In this document: one piece after another, positions 1-7,772 of the stretch
Layout: each line of letters starts with the position of its first letter
How positions within the stretch are numbered: position 1 is the first letter of the stretch
NCBI GenBank assembly: GCA_947626905.1
Contig: CANQUE010000021.1
Coordinates: forward strand, 1-35,026
Origin: an uncultured Oscillospiraceae bacterium
GTDB taxonomy: Bacteria > Bacillota > Clostridia > Oscillospirales > Oscillospiraceae
Length of the DNA: 35,026 bases
Direction of reading: 5' to 3'
Notes under the pieces: generated by a model
Databases searched by the model: none
What the model saw: the letters and a program-made list of their open reading frames with translations, nothing else
What the model was told of the DNA's origin: nothing
Made by a program: the position numbers and the translations under genes

Positions 1-963
1 TCCTATGCCATGTGCGTGGAGGAGCTGGCCAAGGTCTGCGGCACCACCGCGGTCATCGTGTCCGCCCACACCTCCCTGTGCTGCGCCCCCATTTTTGAGC
101 ACGGCACCGAGGAGCAGAAGCGCAAGTATCTGCCCGACCTGCTGAGCGGCAAGAAGATCGGCGCCTTCGGTCTGACCGAGCCCGGCGCCGGCACCGACGC
201 CCAGGGCCAGCAGACCACCGCCGTCCCGGACGAGTCCGGCGAGAACTACATCCTCAACGGCTCCAAGATCTTCATCACCAACGCCGGCTTTGCCGATGTG
301 TTCATCGTCATCGCCGTCACCGGCAAGACCGTCAACAAGCGGGGCAAGCCGATCAAGGAGATCTCCGCGTTCATCGTGGAGAAGGATTTCCCCGGCTTCT
401 CCGTGGGCAAGCATGAGAAGAAGATGGGCATCCGCGGCAGCTCCACCTGCGAGCTGGTGTTCCAGGACTGCATCGTGCCCAAGGCGAATCTGCTGGGCAA
501 GATCGGTCAGGGCTTCAAGATCGCCATGCAGACCCTGGACGGCGGCCGTATCGGCATCGCCGCGCAGGCTCTGGGCCTGGGCGAGGGCGCGGTGAACGAG
601 GCCATCAAGTACACCAAGGAGCGCGTCCAGTTCGGCAAGCGCATCAGCCAGTTCCAGAACACCCAGTTCCAGCTGGCGGATATGCACACCCGTATGCAGG
701 CCGCCCAGTTCCTGGTATACTCCGCCGCCTGCAAGAAGCAGAACCACGAGGATTATTCCATGGACGCGGCCATGGCCAAGCTGTTCGCGGCGGAGGCCGC
801 CAGCGATGTGACCCGCCGGGCCGTGCAGCTGTTCGGCGGCTACGGCTACACCCGTGAGTACCCGGTGGAGCGCATGATGCGCGACGCGAAGATCACGGAG
901 ATCTATGAGGGCACTTCCGAGGTCCAGCGCATGGTCATCTCCAGCCATCTGGGCGTGAACTAA
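1..963 (+). CDS. bcd: Butyryl-CoA dehydrogenase (short-chain acyl-CoA dehydrogenase), C-terminal part
   Basis: The reading frame is open from the first base, so the gene starts outside the window; 320 residues are present, about 60 short of the usual 379-residue Bcd. FAD-dependent acyl-CoA dehydrogenase that reduces crotonyl-CoA to butyryl-CoA in the cytoplasm. Visible family features are the LTEPGAGTDA stretch of the middle beta domain, the QFGKRISQFQ helix, the LFGGYGYTREYPVERMMRDAKI segment split around residues 275-300, and IYEGTSEVQR, whose Glu is the catalytic base in this family. etfB follows 22 bases later with its own strong ribosome site, and etfA after that, so the three genes form the usual Bcd-Etf unit. 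In anaerobes this complex couples butyryl-CoA formation to ferredoxin reduction by electron bifurcation; that is family knowledge, not shown here. Threonine is almost always ACC, in contrast to the next two genes. Confidence 0.95.
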   Translation, partial: SYAMCVEELAKVCGTTAVIVSAHTSLCCAPIFEHGTEEQKRKYLPDLLSGKKIGAFGLTEPGAGTDAQGQQTTAVPDESGENYILNGSKIFITNAGFADVFIVIAVTGKTVNKRGKPIKEISAFIVEKDFPGFSVGKHEKKMGIRGSSTCELVFQDCIVPKANLLGKIGQGFKIAMQTLDGGRIGIAAQALGLGEGAVNEAIKYTKERVQFGKRISQFQNTQFQLADMHTRMQAAQFLVYSAACKKQNHEDYSMDAAMAKLFAAEAASDVTRRAVQLFGGYGYTREYPVERMMRDAKITEIYEGTSEVQRMVISSHLGVN

Positions 964-985
964 GTCAGGAGGTTAAAGGTTAGAT

Positions 986-1786
986 ATGAAAGTGATCGTA
1001 TGTGTGAAGCAGGTGCCGGACACCTCCGGCAAGGTAGCGGTGAATCCGGACGGCACGCTGAACCGTGCCAGCATGGAGACCATCACCAACCCGGACGACA
1101 TGAACGCGGTAGAGGCGGCCCTGAAGCTGAAGGACGCCACGGGCTGCAAGGTGATCGTGGTGACCATGGGTCCTCCCCCCGCGGAGGGGATGCTGCGTGA
1201 GCTGCTGGCCATGGGCGCGGACGAGGGCTATCTGATCTCCGGCCGGGAGTTCGGCGGCTCGGATACGTACGCCACCAGCCAGATCGTGGCGGCGGGCGTG
1301 AACAAGATCGGCGTGGAGAAGGGCGACATCGTGATGTGCGGGCGCCAGGCGATCGACGGCGACACGGCGCAGGTGGGCCCGCAGATCGCGGAGAAGCTGC
1401 ATCTGCCGCAGGTGACGTACGCGGCGGACATCCAGGTAGACGGCGAGGACATCACGGTGAAGCGGATGCTGGAAGACGGGTACATGACGATCAAGGTCAA
1501 GACGCCGTGCCTGCTGACGTGCATCAAGGAGCTGAACCAGCCGCGGTATATGAGCGTAGGAGGGATCTTCGAGGCGTACAGCAAGCCGGTGACGGTGCTG
1601 GACTATGAGGCGCTGAAGGACGATCCGCTGATCGACGCGACGACGATCGGGCTGAAGGGGTCGCCGACGAACATTCTGGTGTCGTTCACGCCGCCGCAGA
1701 AGGGCGCGGGAATGATGCTGGAAGGCGCGGATATGGGGACGTGCGAGAAGCTGGCAGGGATCCTGGCCGGCAAGCACATCATCTGA
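986..1786 (+). CDS. etfB: Electron transfer flavoprotein subunit beta
   Basis: 266 residues, the normal length for EtfB. It begins MKVIVCVKQVPDT, the hallmark N-terminus of the family, and contains the beta-subunit signature region around VTYAADIQVDGEDITVKRM and the CLLTCIKELNQPRYMS segment. It binds AMP or FAD and forms a heterodimer with EtfA that carries electrons to or from Bcd. The ATG at 986 is preceded by AGGAGG at 967-972. etfA follows 17 bases after the stop, so co-transcription and equal expression are likely. From about position 1390 the synonymous codon choice switches: threonine becomes ACG, proline CCG and alanine GCG almost throughout, while the first 400 bases are mixed. Identification is secure from sequence and context. 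Confidence 0.96.
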   Translation: MKVIVCVKQVPDTSGKVAVNPDGTLNRASMETITNPDDMNAVEAALKLKDATGCKVIVVTMGPPPAEGMLRELLAMGADEGYLISGREFGGSDTYATSQIVAAGVNKIGVEKGDIVMCGRQAIDGDTAQVGPQIAEKLHLPQVTYAADIQVDGEDITVKRMLEDGYMTIKVKTPCLLTCIKELNQPRYMSVGGIFEAYSKPVTVLDYEALKDDPLIDATTIGLKGSPTNILVSFTPPQKGAGMMLEGADMGTCEKLAGILAGKHII

Positions 1787-1803
1787 GAGAGGAGAACGAG
1801 GAA

Positions 1804-2937
1804 ATGGGATTTAACAATACGGATCTGGCAGCGTTCAAGGATGTGTGGGTCTTCTGCGAGCAGCGAGATGGGAAGCTGATGCCGACGGACCTGGAGCTGA
1901 TGAGCGAGGGACGCCGGCTGGCGGACGAGCTGGGCGTGGACCTGTGCGGACTGCTGCTGGGGGACGGAGTAGAGAGCCTGGCGAAGGAGCTGGGCGGCTA
2001 CGGCGCGGACAAGGTATATGTGTGCGAGCATCCGCTGCTGAAGGTATATACCACGGACGCGTACGCGAAGGTGATCTGCCAGGTGATCGAGGAGCTGAAG
2101 CCGGAGGCGTTCCTGATCGGAGCGACGAACATCGGGCGGGACCTGGGCCCGCGGTGCGCGGCGCGTCTGCACACGGGCCTGTGCGCGGACTGCACGCATC
2201 TGGACGTGGACATGGGGATCTACAAGCAATTCCTGCATGAGGCGAGCACGCTGGAGGACGGACGGATCGAGGGACTGAACACGGCGATGGTGCTGGGCGA
2301 GCGGCACGACGTGAGCCGGGACCTGAAGATGACGCGGCCGGCGTTTGGCGGCCACCTGATGGCGAGCATTATCTGCCCGCGGTTCCGTCCGACGATGGCG
2401 ACGGTGCGACCGGGCGTGATGAAGAAGCGTCCCTATGACGAGGCGAAGGCGGCGGCGTGCCAGATCGTGAAGCCGGCGTTCGAGCTGAGCGAGGCGGACA
2501 TGCAGACGGAAGTCACCGAGGTAGTGAAGGCGGCGAAGAAGCTGGTGGATCTGATCGGAGCGGACTTCATCGTGAGCGTGGGCCGGGGGATCAGCAAGGA
2601 CGTAGAAGGCGGGATCAAGCTGGCGGAGGAGCTGGCGGAAGAGCTGGGCGGCGTCGTAGGCGGCAGCCGCGCGGTGATCGACTCTGGGTGGCTGAGCGCG
2701 GACCACCAGGTGGGCCAGACGGGCAAGACGGTGCATCCGAAGGTATACATCGCGCTGGGCATTTCGGGAGCGATCCAGCACAAGGCGGGGATGCAGGACA
2801 GCGAGTGCATCATCGCGGTGAACAAGAACGAGACCGCGCCGATCTTCGAGATCGCGGACTACGGCATCTGCGGGGACCTGTTCAAGGTGACCCCCATGCT
2901 GACGGAGGCCATCCGCGCCGCCAAGGCCGCCAAGTAA
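1804..2937 (+). CDS. etfA: Electron transfer flavoprotein subunit alpha
   Basis: 377 residues from the ATG at 1804, which has GAGAGGAG about 10 bases upstream; a further upstream in-frame start would run into etfB and has no ribosome site. The C-terminal FAD domain is clear: GRGISKDVEGGIKLAEELAE, then GGSRAVIDSGWLSADHQVGQ, the TGKTVHPKVYIALGISGAIQ stretch and an NKNETAPIFEIADYGICGD segment, matching the EtfA consensus. With EtfB it forms the flavoprotein partner of Bcd. It is about 50 residues longer at the N-terminus than short EtfAs such as the human protein, but normal for clostridial ones. Codon use over most of the gene is unlike bcd (my hand count from about 1400 to 2800 gives roughly 25 ACG against 2 ACC), returning to ACC/GCC in the last 100 bases. 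A terminator follows. Confidence 0.96.
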   Translation: MGFNNTDLAAFKDVWVFCEQRDGKLMPTDLELMSEGRRLADELGVDLCGLLLGDGVESLAKELGGYGADKVYVCEHPLLKVYTTDAYAKVICQVIEELKPEAFLIGATNIGRDLGPRCAARLHTGLCADCTHLDVDMGIYKQFLHEASTLEDGRIEGLNTAMVLGERHDVSRDLKMTRPAFGGHLMASIICPRFRPTMATVRPGVMKKRPYDEAKAAACQIVKPAFELSEADMQTEVTEVVKAAKKLVDLIGADFIVSVGRGISKDVEGGIKLAEELAEELGGVVGGSRAVIDSGWLSADHQVGQTGKTVHPKVYIALGISGAIQHKAGMQDSECIIAVNKNETAPIFEIADYGICGDLFKVTPMLTEAIRAAKAAK

Positions 2938-2963
2938 GGAAAAACGGCATACACGATACGCAA

Positions 2964-2994
2964 AAAAGGACCATCCGCCGGGTGGTCCTTTTTG
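2964..2994 (+). terminator. Rho-independent terminator after etfA
   Basis: A 13-14 bp hairpin with arm AAAAGGACCATCC, a GCC loop and the matching GGGTGGTCCTTTT arm, ending in a T run. It lies 27 bases after the etfA stop and closes the bcd-etfBA unit. Confidence 0.85.
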
Positions 2995-3007
2995 TGCGGA
3001 AAGGGAG

Positions 3008-3036
3008 ATGAAAAATCCGCGCGGCTGTGCTATACT
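3008..3036 (+). promoter_or_regulatory. Probable sigma-A promoter of the EamA/DegV operon
   Basis: ATGAAA (-35, 4 of 6 matches), a 17-bp spacer and TATACT (-10) at 3031-3036, with the extended -10 dinucleotide TG one base upstream. The predicted transcript starts near 3043, giving a leader of about 27 bases that contains AAAGGAGGGG. Confidence 0.6.
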
Positions 3037-3069
3037 GCAAAAAACGGGAAAAGGAGGGGATATGCGGCC

Positions 3070-3978
3070 ATGAAAAACCGGACGGGCCTGTCCGTGGCCC
3101 TTATTCTGACGGCGGCCGCGGGCTGGGGCGTGATTGGGGTCTTTTCCCGGCCCATGAACGCGGTGGGCCTGACCAGCCTGCAGGTGACCTTTGTGCGCAG
3201 CGTCATCACCCTGGTGGGGATGGGCCTGCTGCTTCTGGTCAGGGACCGGTCCCTGTTCCGCATCCGGCTGCGGGACGGATGGATGTTTCTGGGCACGGGC
3301 CTGGTGAGCATCATCTTCTTCAATGTATGCTATTTTACCACCATCCAGATGACCACCCTGGCGGCGGCGTCCATCCTGCTGTACACGGCGCCCTGCTTCG
3401 TGATGCTCATGAGCGCCCTCTTTTTCAAAGAGCGGATCACGGCGCAAAAGCTCCTGGCCCTGGTGCTGGCCTTCGGCGGGTGCGTGCTGGTCAGCGGCCT
3501 GGGGACGGGCCAGATCAGCCCCCAGGGCCTGCTCACCGGCATCGGCGCCGGCTTTGGCTACGCCACCTACAGCATCTTTGGCAAGGCGGCGCTGCGGAAA
3601 TATCACACCTTCACGCTGATCTTCTACACCTTCCTCGTGTCCACGGTGTGCCTGGCACCCTTTGCCCATGTGGGCGCCGGGGCGGCGGCGCTGGCCGGCA
3701 GCGGCCGGGCGGCGCTGTGCGCGTTGGGTCTGGGGCTGGTCTCCACCTTCATGCCCTATGTGTGCTACACCACCGGGCTGGAGCATGTGGAGGCGGGCAA
3801 GGCGTCGGTGCTGGCGTTTTTTGAGCCCTTGGTGGCCACCGTGTGCGGCATCCTGGTATTTCATGAGCCGCTGGGGCTGAAAAACGCGCTGGGCATTGGC
3901 CTGATCTTCCTGGCCATCGTGCTGTTGAACGTGCCGGTGGGCAAGGGGAAGGCATTGGAAAAAGGAGAGGAACCATGA
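3070..3978 (+). CDS. EamA/DMT-family transporter
   Basis: 302 residues from the ATG at 3070, chosen because AAGGAGGGG lies about 10 bases upstream; the nearer ATG at 3062 is out of frame. About ten hydrophobic segments in two EamA repeats of five are visible, with GWGVIGVFSRPM near the start, a FFKERIT loop closing the first repeat and FEPLVATVCGILVFHEPLG in the second, which is the typical (E/P)-rich EamA signature. Members of the drug/metabolite transporter superfamily export amino acids, nucleobases or other small metabolites across the cytoplasmic membrane; the substrate cannot be inferred here. The stop overlaps the start of the degV-type gene (ATGA), so the two are translationally coupled. 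Confidence 0.88.
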   Translation: MKNRTGLSVALILTAAAGWGVIGVFSRPMNAVGLTSLQVTFVRSVITLVGMGLLLLVRDRSLFRIRLRDGWMFLGTGLVSIIFFNVCYFTTIQMTTLAAASILLYTAPCFVMLMSALFFKERITAQKLLALVLAFGGCVLVSGLGTGQISPQGLLTGIGAGFGYATYSIFGKAALRKYHTFTLIFYTFLVSTVCLAPFAHVGAGAAALAGSGRAALCALGLGLVSTFMPYVCYTTGLEHVEAGKASVLAFFEPLVATVCGILVFHEPLGLKNALGIGLIFLAIVLLNVPVGKGKALEKGEEP

Positions 3979-4820
3979 GCGTACGGATCATCACCGACTC
4001 CGCCTGCGATATCTCCCAGGAGCAGGCGGCGGCGCTGGGCGTGGAGGTCATGCCCCTCACCGTGGCCTTTGGCAGCGAGGAATACCTGGACGGCGTCACG
4101 CTGTCCGGCCAGGCCTTTTTTGAGAAGCTGGTGGAGTCGGACACCCTGCCCCACACCTGCCAGATCACCCCCTTCCAGTACGAAGAGGCGTTCGGGCGGG
4201 CGCGGCAGGCGGGGGACGAGGCGGTGTGTATCACCCTGTCGTCCCGGCTCTCCGGCGGGTGGAACAGCGCGTGCATGGCGGCGGAGGCGTTTCCCGGCTG
4301 TGTCCATGTGGTGGACAGCGAGAACGTGAGCATCGGCCAGCAGATACTGGTGATGCTGGCGGTGCGGCTGCAGGACCGGGGCGAGAGCGCCGCCGGGATC
4401 GCCGCGGCGCTGGAGACCGAGAAAAAGCGGGTGCGGGTGCTGGCCCTGCTGGACACGCTGGAGTATCTGAAAAGAGGCGGGCGCATCTCTCCGGCGGTGG
4501 CCTTTGCCGGAGGCGTTTTGTCCATCAAGCCGGTGGTGAGCCTGCGCGGCGGCGAGGTGGTGCTCATCGGCAAGGCCCGGGGCTCCAAAAACGGCAACAA
4601 TCTGCTCATGCGCTTCGTGGAACAGTCCGGCGGCATCGACTTTTCCATGCCCTACGCGCTGGGCTACAGCGGCCTTTCCGACGCGCTGCTGCGCAAGTAT
4701 TTGGCGGACAGCGAGGCCCTCTATAAGGGCCACACGGCGGATATCCCCGTCTGCCGCATCGGCTGTACCATCGGCACCTACGCGGGCCCCGGCGCCATCG
4801 GGGTGGCCTTTTTCAGCTGA
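3975..4820 (+). CDS. DegV family fatty-acid-binding protein
   Basis: 281 residues, typical length for DegV proteins. The N-terminus VRIITDSACDIS is the family signature; SSRLSGGWNSA matches the conserved Ser/Thr-rich loop that binds the fatty-acid carboxylate, and LDTLEYLKRGGRIS followed by SIKPVVSLRGGEV is the second conserved block. The family includes FakB, which presents fatty acids to the kinase FakA for acyl-phosphate formation. Several paralogues per genome are usual in Firmicutes, so a FakB role is an inference, not shown. Start ATG overlaps the EamA stop, with AAAGGAGAGG just upstream. Whether the pairing with an EamA exporter has functional meaning is unknown. Confidence 0.9.
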   Translation: MSVRIITDSACDISQEQAAALGVEVMPLTVAFGSEEYLDGVTLSGQAFFEKLVESDTLPHTCQITPFQYEEAFGRARQAGDEAVCITLSSRLSGGWNSACMAAEAFPGCVHVVDSENVSIGQQILVMLAVRLQDRGESAAGIAAALETEKKRVRVLALLDTLEYLKRGGRISPAVAFAGGVLSIKPVVSLRGGEVVLIGKARGSKNGNNLLMRFVEQSGGIDFSMPYALGYSGLSDALLRKYLADSEALYKGHTADIPVCRIGCTIGTYAGPGAIGVAFFS

Positions 4821-4835
4821 AGAGGCCGACACGAT

Positions 4836-4870
4836 AAAAAAGGCCCCGGCTCTCACGAGCCGGGGCCTTG
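4836..4870. terminator. Bidirectional terminator between the DegV gene and thiolase
   Basis: A 13-bp perfect GC-rich hairpin, AAGGCCCCGGCTC with a TCAC loop, with an A run on the left and T residues on the right. It sits between convergent genes and can serve both strands. Confidence 0.85.
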
Positions 4871-4887
4871 CCGTCTTTCAGCGGATA

Positions 4888-6147
4888 TCAGCACTTTTCC
4901 CAGATGGTGGCGACGCCCATGCCGCCGCCGATGCACAGGGTGGCCAGGCCCAGCTTGGCCTCGGGCCGCTTCTGCATCTCATGCACCAGGGTGACGATGA
5001 TCCGCGCGCCGGAAGCGCCCACGGGGTGGCCCAGAGCGATGGCGCCGCCGTTGACGTTGACCTTGCTCATGTCGAAGCCCAGCTCCCGGGCCACGGCGAT
5101 GGACTGGGCCGCGAAGGCCTCGTTGGCCTCGATCAGGTCCAGATCGTCGATGGTCAGGTTGGCCTTCTTCAGGGCCTGACGGGTGGCGGGCACCGGGCCC
5201 ACGCCCATGATCTTCGGGTCCACGCCGCCCTGGCCGTAGCTGACCAGCTTGGCCATGGGCTTCAGGCCGTACTTCTTCACGGCCTCGCCGGAGGCGATGA
5301 TGATGCAGGCGGCGCCGTCGTTAATGCCGGAGGCGTTGGCGGCGGTGACGCGCTGGACATGCTTTTTGGTGTCGGCCTCATGGATCTGGGTGGGCTCGAA
5401 GGTGTGCACGATCTGGTCCTCCACGCCCTCGGGGCCCACGGGGAACGCGCCGCGCAGCTTGGCGATGCTCTCGGCGGTCACGCCCTTGCGGGGGAACTCG
5501 TCCACCTTGAACTCGATGGTCTCCTTCTTGACCTTCACGGGCACGGGGACGATCTCGTCGTCGAACTTGCCGGCGGCCTGGGCGGCCTCGGTCTTCTGCT
5601 GGCTGGCGGCGCCGAAGGCGTCCAGCTCCTCCCGGGTGATGCCCCACACGTCGCAGATGTTCTCGGCGGTGGTGCCCATATGGTAGTCGTTATAGACGTC
5701 CCACAGACCGTCGCTGATCATGGTGTCCACCATCTTGGTGTGGCCCATGCGGGCGCCCATGCGGGTGGCGGGGGCGGCGTAAGGCGCCATGGTCATGCTC
5801 TCCATGCCGCCGGCGACGATGATGTCGGCGTCGCCGCTTTCGATGGCCCGGGCGGCCTCGATGACGCTCTTCATGCCGGAGCCGCAGACCATGCCCACGG
5901 TGTAGGCGGGCACGGAGTAGGGCAGGCCGGCCTTCACGCCCACCTGACGGGCGGGGTTCTGGCCCTGGGCGGCGGTGAGGATGCAGCCGAACATCAGCTC
6001 ATCCACGTTCTCCGGGGCGATGTTGGCCCGCTTGAGCGCTTCCTTCACCACAATGGCGCCCAGTTCGACGGCCGGGGTCTTGCTCAGGGTGCCCTGGAAG
6101 CTGCCAATGGCGGTACGGCAGCAGTTTACAAGATAGATGTCTTTCAC
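4888..6147 (-). CDS. thlA: Acetyl-CoA acetyltransferase (thiolase)
   Basis: Condenses two acetyl-CoA to acetoacetyl-CoA, the entry step of butyrate synthesis. Catalytic residues are in place: Cys88 in VCGSGMKSV, His374 in [17 protein letters not shown] and Cys405 in CIGGGMG, with NEAFAAQ at 342-348. At 419 residues it is about 25 longer than the usual 390-395: the stretch normally reading roughly LRPAFKKDGTVTA..NAS carries an extra charged segment at residues 235-266. The residue usually Asn just before the catalytic loop (VN.VCGSG) is Gly85. The start is GTG at 6147 (reverse strand), with AAGGAGGA about 9 bases upstream; no better ATG is available. It diverges from the CoA-transferase gene and has its own strong promoter. 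It could act on longer 3-ketoacyl-CoAs, but the context favours acetoacetyl-CoA. Confidence 0.94.
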   Translation of the reverse strand: MKDIYLVNCCRTAIGSFQGTLSKTPAVELGAIVVKEALKRANIAPENVDELMFGCILTAAQGQNPARQVGVKAGLPYSVPAYTVGMVCGSGMKSVIEAARAIESGDADIIVAGGMESMTMAPYAAPATRMGARMGHTKMVDTMISDGLWDVYNDYHMGTTAENICDVWGITREELDAFGAASQQKTEAAQAAGKFDDEIVPVPVKVKKETIEFKVDEFPRKGVTAESIAKLRGAFPVGPEGVEDQIVHTFEPTQIHEADTKKHVQRVTAANASGINDGAACIIIASGEAVKKYGLKPMAKLVSYGQGGVDPKIMGVGPVPATRQALKKANLTIDDLDLIEANEAFAAQSIAVARELGFDMSKVNVNGGAIALGHPVGASGARIIVTLVHEMQKRPEAKLGLATLCIGGGMGVATIWEKC

Positions 6148-6228
6148 GGGGGAAGTCCTCCTTAAAAAGTAATTACAGATTTGTCTGCTCCGTGGAGCGG
6201 CTGGAATTGTTTATTTTTTGTCAGTATC

Positions 6229-6257
6229 AGTATAGTACACAATATAATAAAAGTCAA
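6229..6257 (-). promoter_or_regulatory. Thiolase promoter
   Basis: On the minus strand TTGACT (6257-6252), a 17-bp AT-rich spacer and TATACT (6234-6229): a near-consensus sigma-A promoter. The transcript should start near 6222, giving a leader of about 75 bases before the GTG at 6147. Confidence 0.8.
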
Positions 6258-6315
6258 GTGGGGGGCGGCGGGTTTTTCGGAGATTCCTCCGCCGGGCTGG
6301 AGAGGGGGGCGGCGC

Positions 6316-6344
6316 TTGACATTTTGCCCCGGCCCCGTTAAAAT
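6316..6344 (+). promoter_or_regulatory. CoA-transferase (but) promoter
   Basis: Consensus TTGACA at 6316-6321, a 17-bp spacer and TAAAAT at 6339-6344. The predicted start near 6351 gives a leader of about 32 bases carrying AAAGGAGAT before the ATG at 6383. Confidence 0.85.
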
Positions 6345-6382
6345 ATCTTCCAGAAGATCGCAGCAAAAGGAGATCGGTCATT

Positions 6383-7720
6383 ATGGATTATCAGGCGCAG
6401 TATAAAAGCAAGCTGACCACCCCGGACCAGGCCGTGAAGCTGGTCAAGTCCGGCGACTGGGTGGACTATACATGGTGCACCAACCATCCCGTGGCTCTGG
6501 ACGCGGCCCTGGCCGCCCGGAAGGACGAGCTGACGGACGTGAAGATCCGGGGCGGCGTGACCATGTGGATGCCGGAGATCGCCAAGGCCGAGGACGCCGG
6601 GAATCATTTCGCCTGGCACTCCTGGCACTGCTCCGGCGTGGACCGGAAGATCATCGCCAAGGGCATGGGCTGGTTCAGCCCCATCCGCTATTCCGAGCTG
6701 CCCCGGTATTACCGGGAGAGCGTGGCCCCGGTGGACGTGGTGATGATGCAGGTCCCGCCCATGGACGAGCACGGCAACTTCTCCCTGTCTCTGGCCCCGT
6801 CCCACCTGTACGACATCTGCTCCCGGGCCAAGAACATCATCGTGGAGGTCAACAAGAACCTGCCGGTGGTGTACGGTTTGTGCAAGACGGAGATCAACAT
6901 CGACCAGGTCACCTATGTGGTGGAGGGGGATGATCCCCCGGTGGCGCAGCTGGGCTCCTCCGCCCCCAGCGAGGTGGACAAGGCCGTGGCCAACCTGATC
7001 GTGCCCCAGATCCCCAACGGGGCCTGCCTGCAGCTGGGCATCGGCGGCATGCCCAACGCCGTGGGGGCCATGATCGCCCAGTCGGATCTGAAGGATCTGG
7101 GCGTGCACACGGAGATGTATGTGGACGGCTTCGTGGACATCGCCATGGCTGGAAAGATCAACGGCAAAAACAAGAATCTGGACTATGGCCGGCAGGTGTT
7201 CGCCTTTGCCGCCGGGTCCCAGAAGCTGTATGATTATGTAAACCGAAACCCGGACGTGATGGGCGCCACGGTGGATTACACCAACGATGTGCGCGTCATC
7301 GCCCAGCTGGATAAGTTCATCTCCATCAACAACGCGGTGGACCTGGACCTGTTCGGCCAGGTGAACGCCGAGTCCGCCGGGACCAAGCACATCTCCGGCA
7401 CCGGCGGCCAGCTGGATTTTGTCATGGGCGCGTATCTGTCCAACGGGGGCAAGAGCTTTATATGTCTGTCCTCCACCATGACCGCCAAGGATGGCACGGT
7501 CAAAAGCCGCATCGTACCCACTCTGACCCCGGGCTCCATCGCCACCGACCCCCGCAGCTGCGTGCAGTACATCGTCACCGAGTACGGCATGGTGAATTTG
7601 AAGGGCCTGTCCACCTGGGAACGGGCGGAGGCGCTGATCTCCATCGCCCATCCCGACTTCCGGGAGGAGCTGATCGCCGAGGCCGAGAAAATGCACATCT
7701 GGCGCCGCACCAACAAATGA
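6383..7720 (+). CDS. but: Butyryl-CoA:acetate CoA-transferase (acetyl-CoA hydrolase/transferase family)
   Basis: 445 residues, the length of the But enzymes of gut Clostridia, which it resembles end to end, including the N-terminal KSGDWVDY, the LPRYYRE block, [14 protein letters not shown] (215-228), [11 protein letters not shown] (238-248), [14 protein letters not shown] (337-350) and the ending [10 protein letters not shown]. Glu244 in VHTEM is the expected active-site glutamate that forms the glutamyl-CoA intermediate, by comparison with 4-hydroxybutyrate CoA-transferase. It moves CoA from butyryl-CoA to acetate, releasing butyrate, the final step of the route whose other enzymes flank it. 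Family members acting on 4-hydroxybutyrate or propionate look similar, so substrate range is inferred. The start has AAAGGAGAT 9-10 bases upstream. It is transcribed alone and ends at a strong terminator. Confidence 0.88.
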   Translation: MDYQAQYKSKLTTPDQAVKLVKSGDWVDYTWCTNHPVALDAALAARKDELTDVKIRGGVTMWMPEIAKAEDAGNHFAWHSWHCSGVDRKIIAKGMGWFSPIRYSELPRYYRESVAPVDVVMMQVPPMDEHGNFSLSLAPSHLYDICSRAKNIIVEVNKNLPVVYGLCKTEINIDQVTYVVEGDDPPVAQLGSSAPSEVDKAVANLIVPQIPNGACLQLGIGGMPNAVGAMIAQSDLKDLGVHTEMYVDGFVDIAMAGKINGKNKNLDYGRQVFAFAAGSQKLYDYVNRNPDVMGATVDYTNDVRVIAQLDKFISINNAVDLDLFGQVNAESAGTKHISGTGGQLDFVMGAYLSNGGKSFICLSSTMTAKDGTVKSRIVPTLTPGSIATDPRSCVQYIVTEYGMVNLKGLSTWERAEALISIAHPDFREELIAEAEKMHIWRRTNK

Positions 7721-7725
7721 TAAGG

Positions 7726-7760
7726 ATCCCGCCCCGGACAAACGGTCCGGGGCGGGATTT
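7726..7760. terminator. Terminator between but and the pyruvate kinase gene
   Basis: A perfect 14-bp hairpin, ATCCCGCCCCGGAC with a five-base loop, starting six bases after the but stop and followed by TTTA. It lies between convergent genes; the T run is short on the plus strand and absent on the minus strand. Confidence 0.75.
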
Positions 7761-7772
7761 ATCGCGGGCGGT

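Noticed and set aside
6201..6230. Possible Rex (NADH-responsive repressor) site in the AT-rich segment beside the thiolase promoter (TTGTTTATTTTTTG).
   Set aside because: It lacks the inverted TTGTTAA-n4-TTAACAA symmetry; the second half-site is absent.
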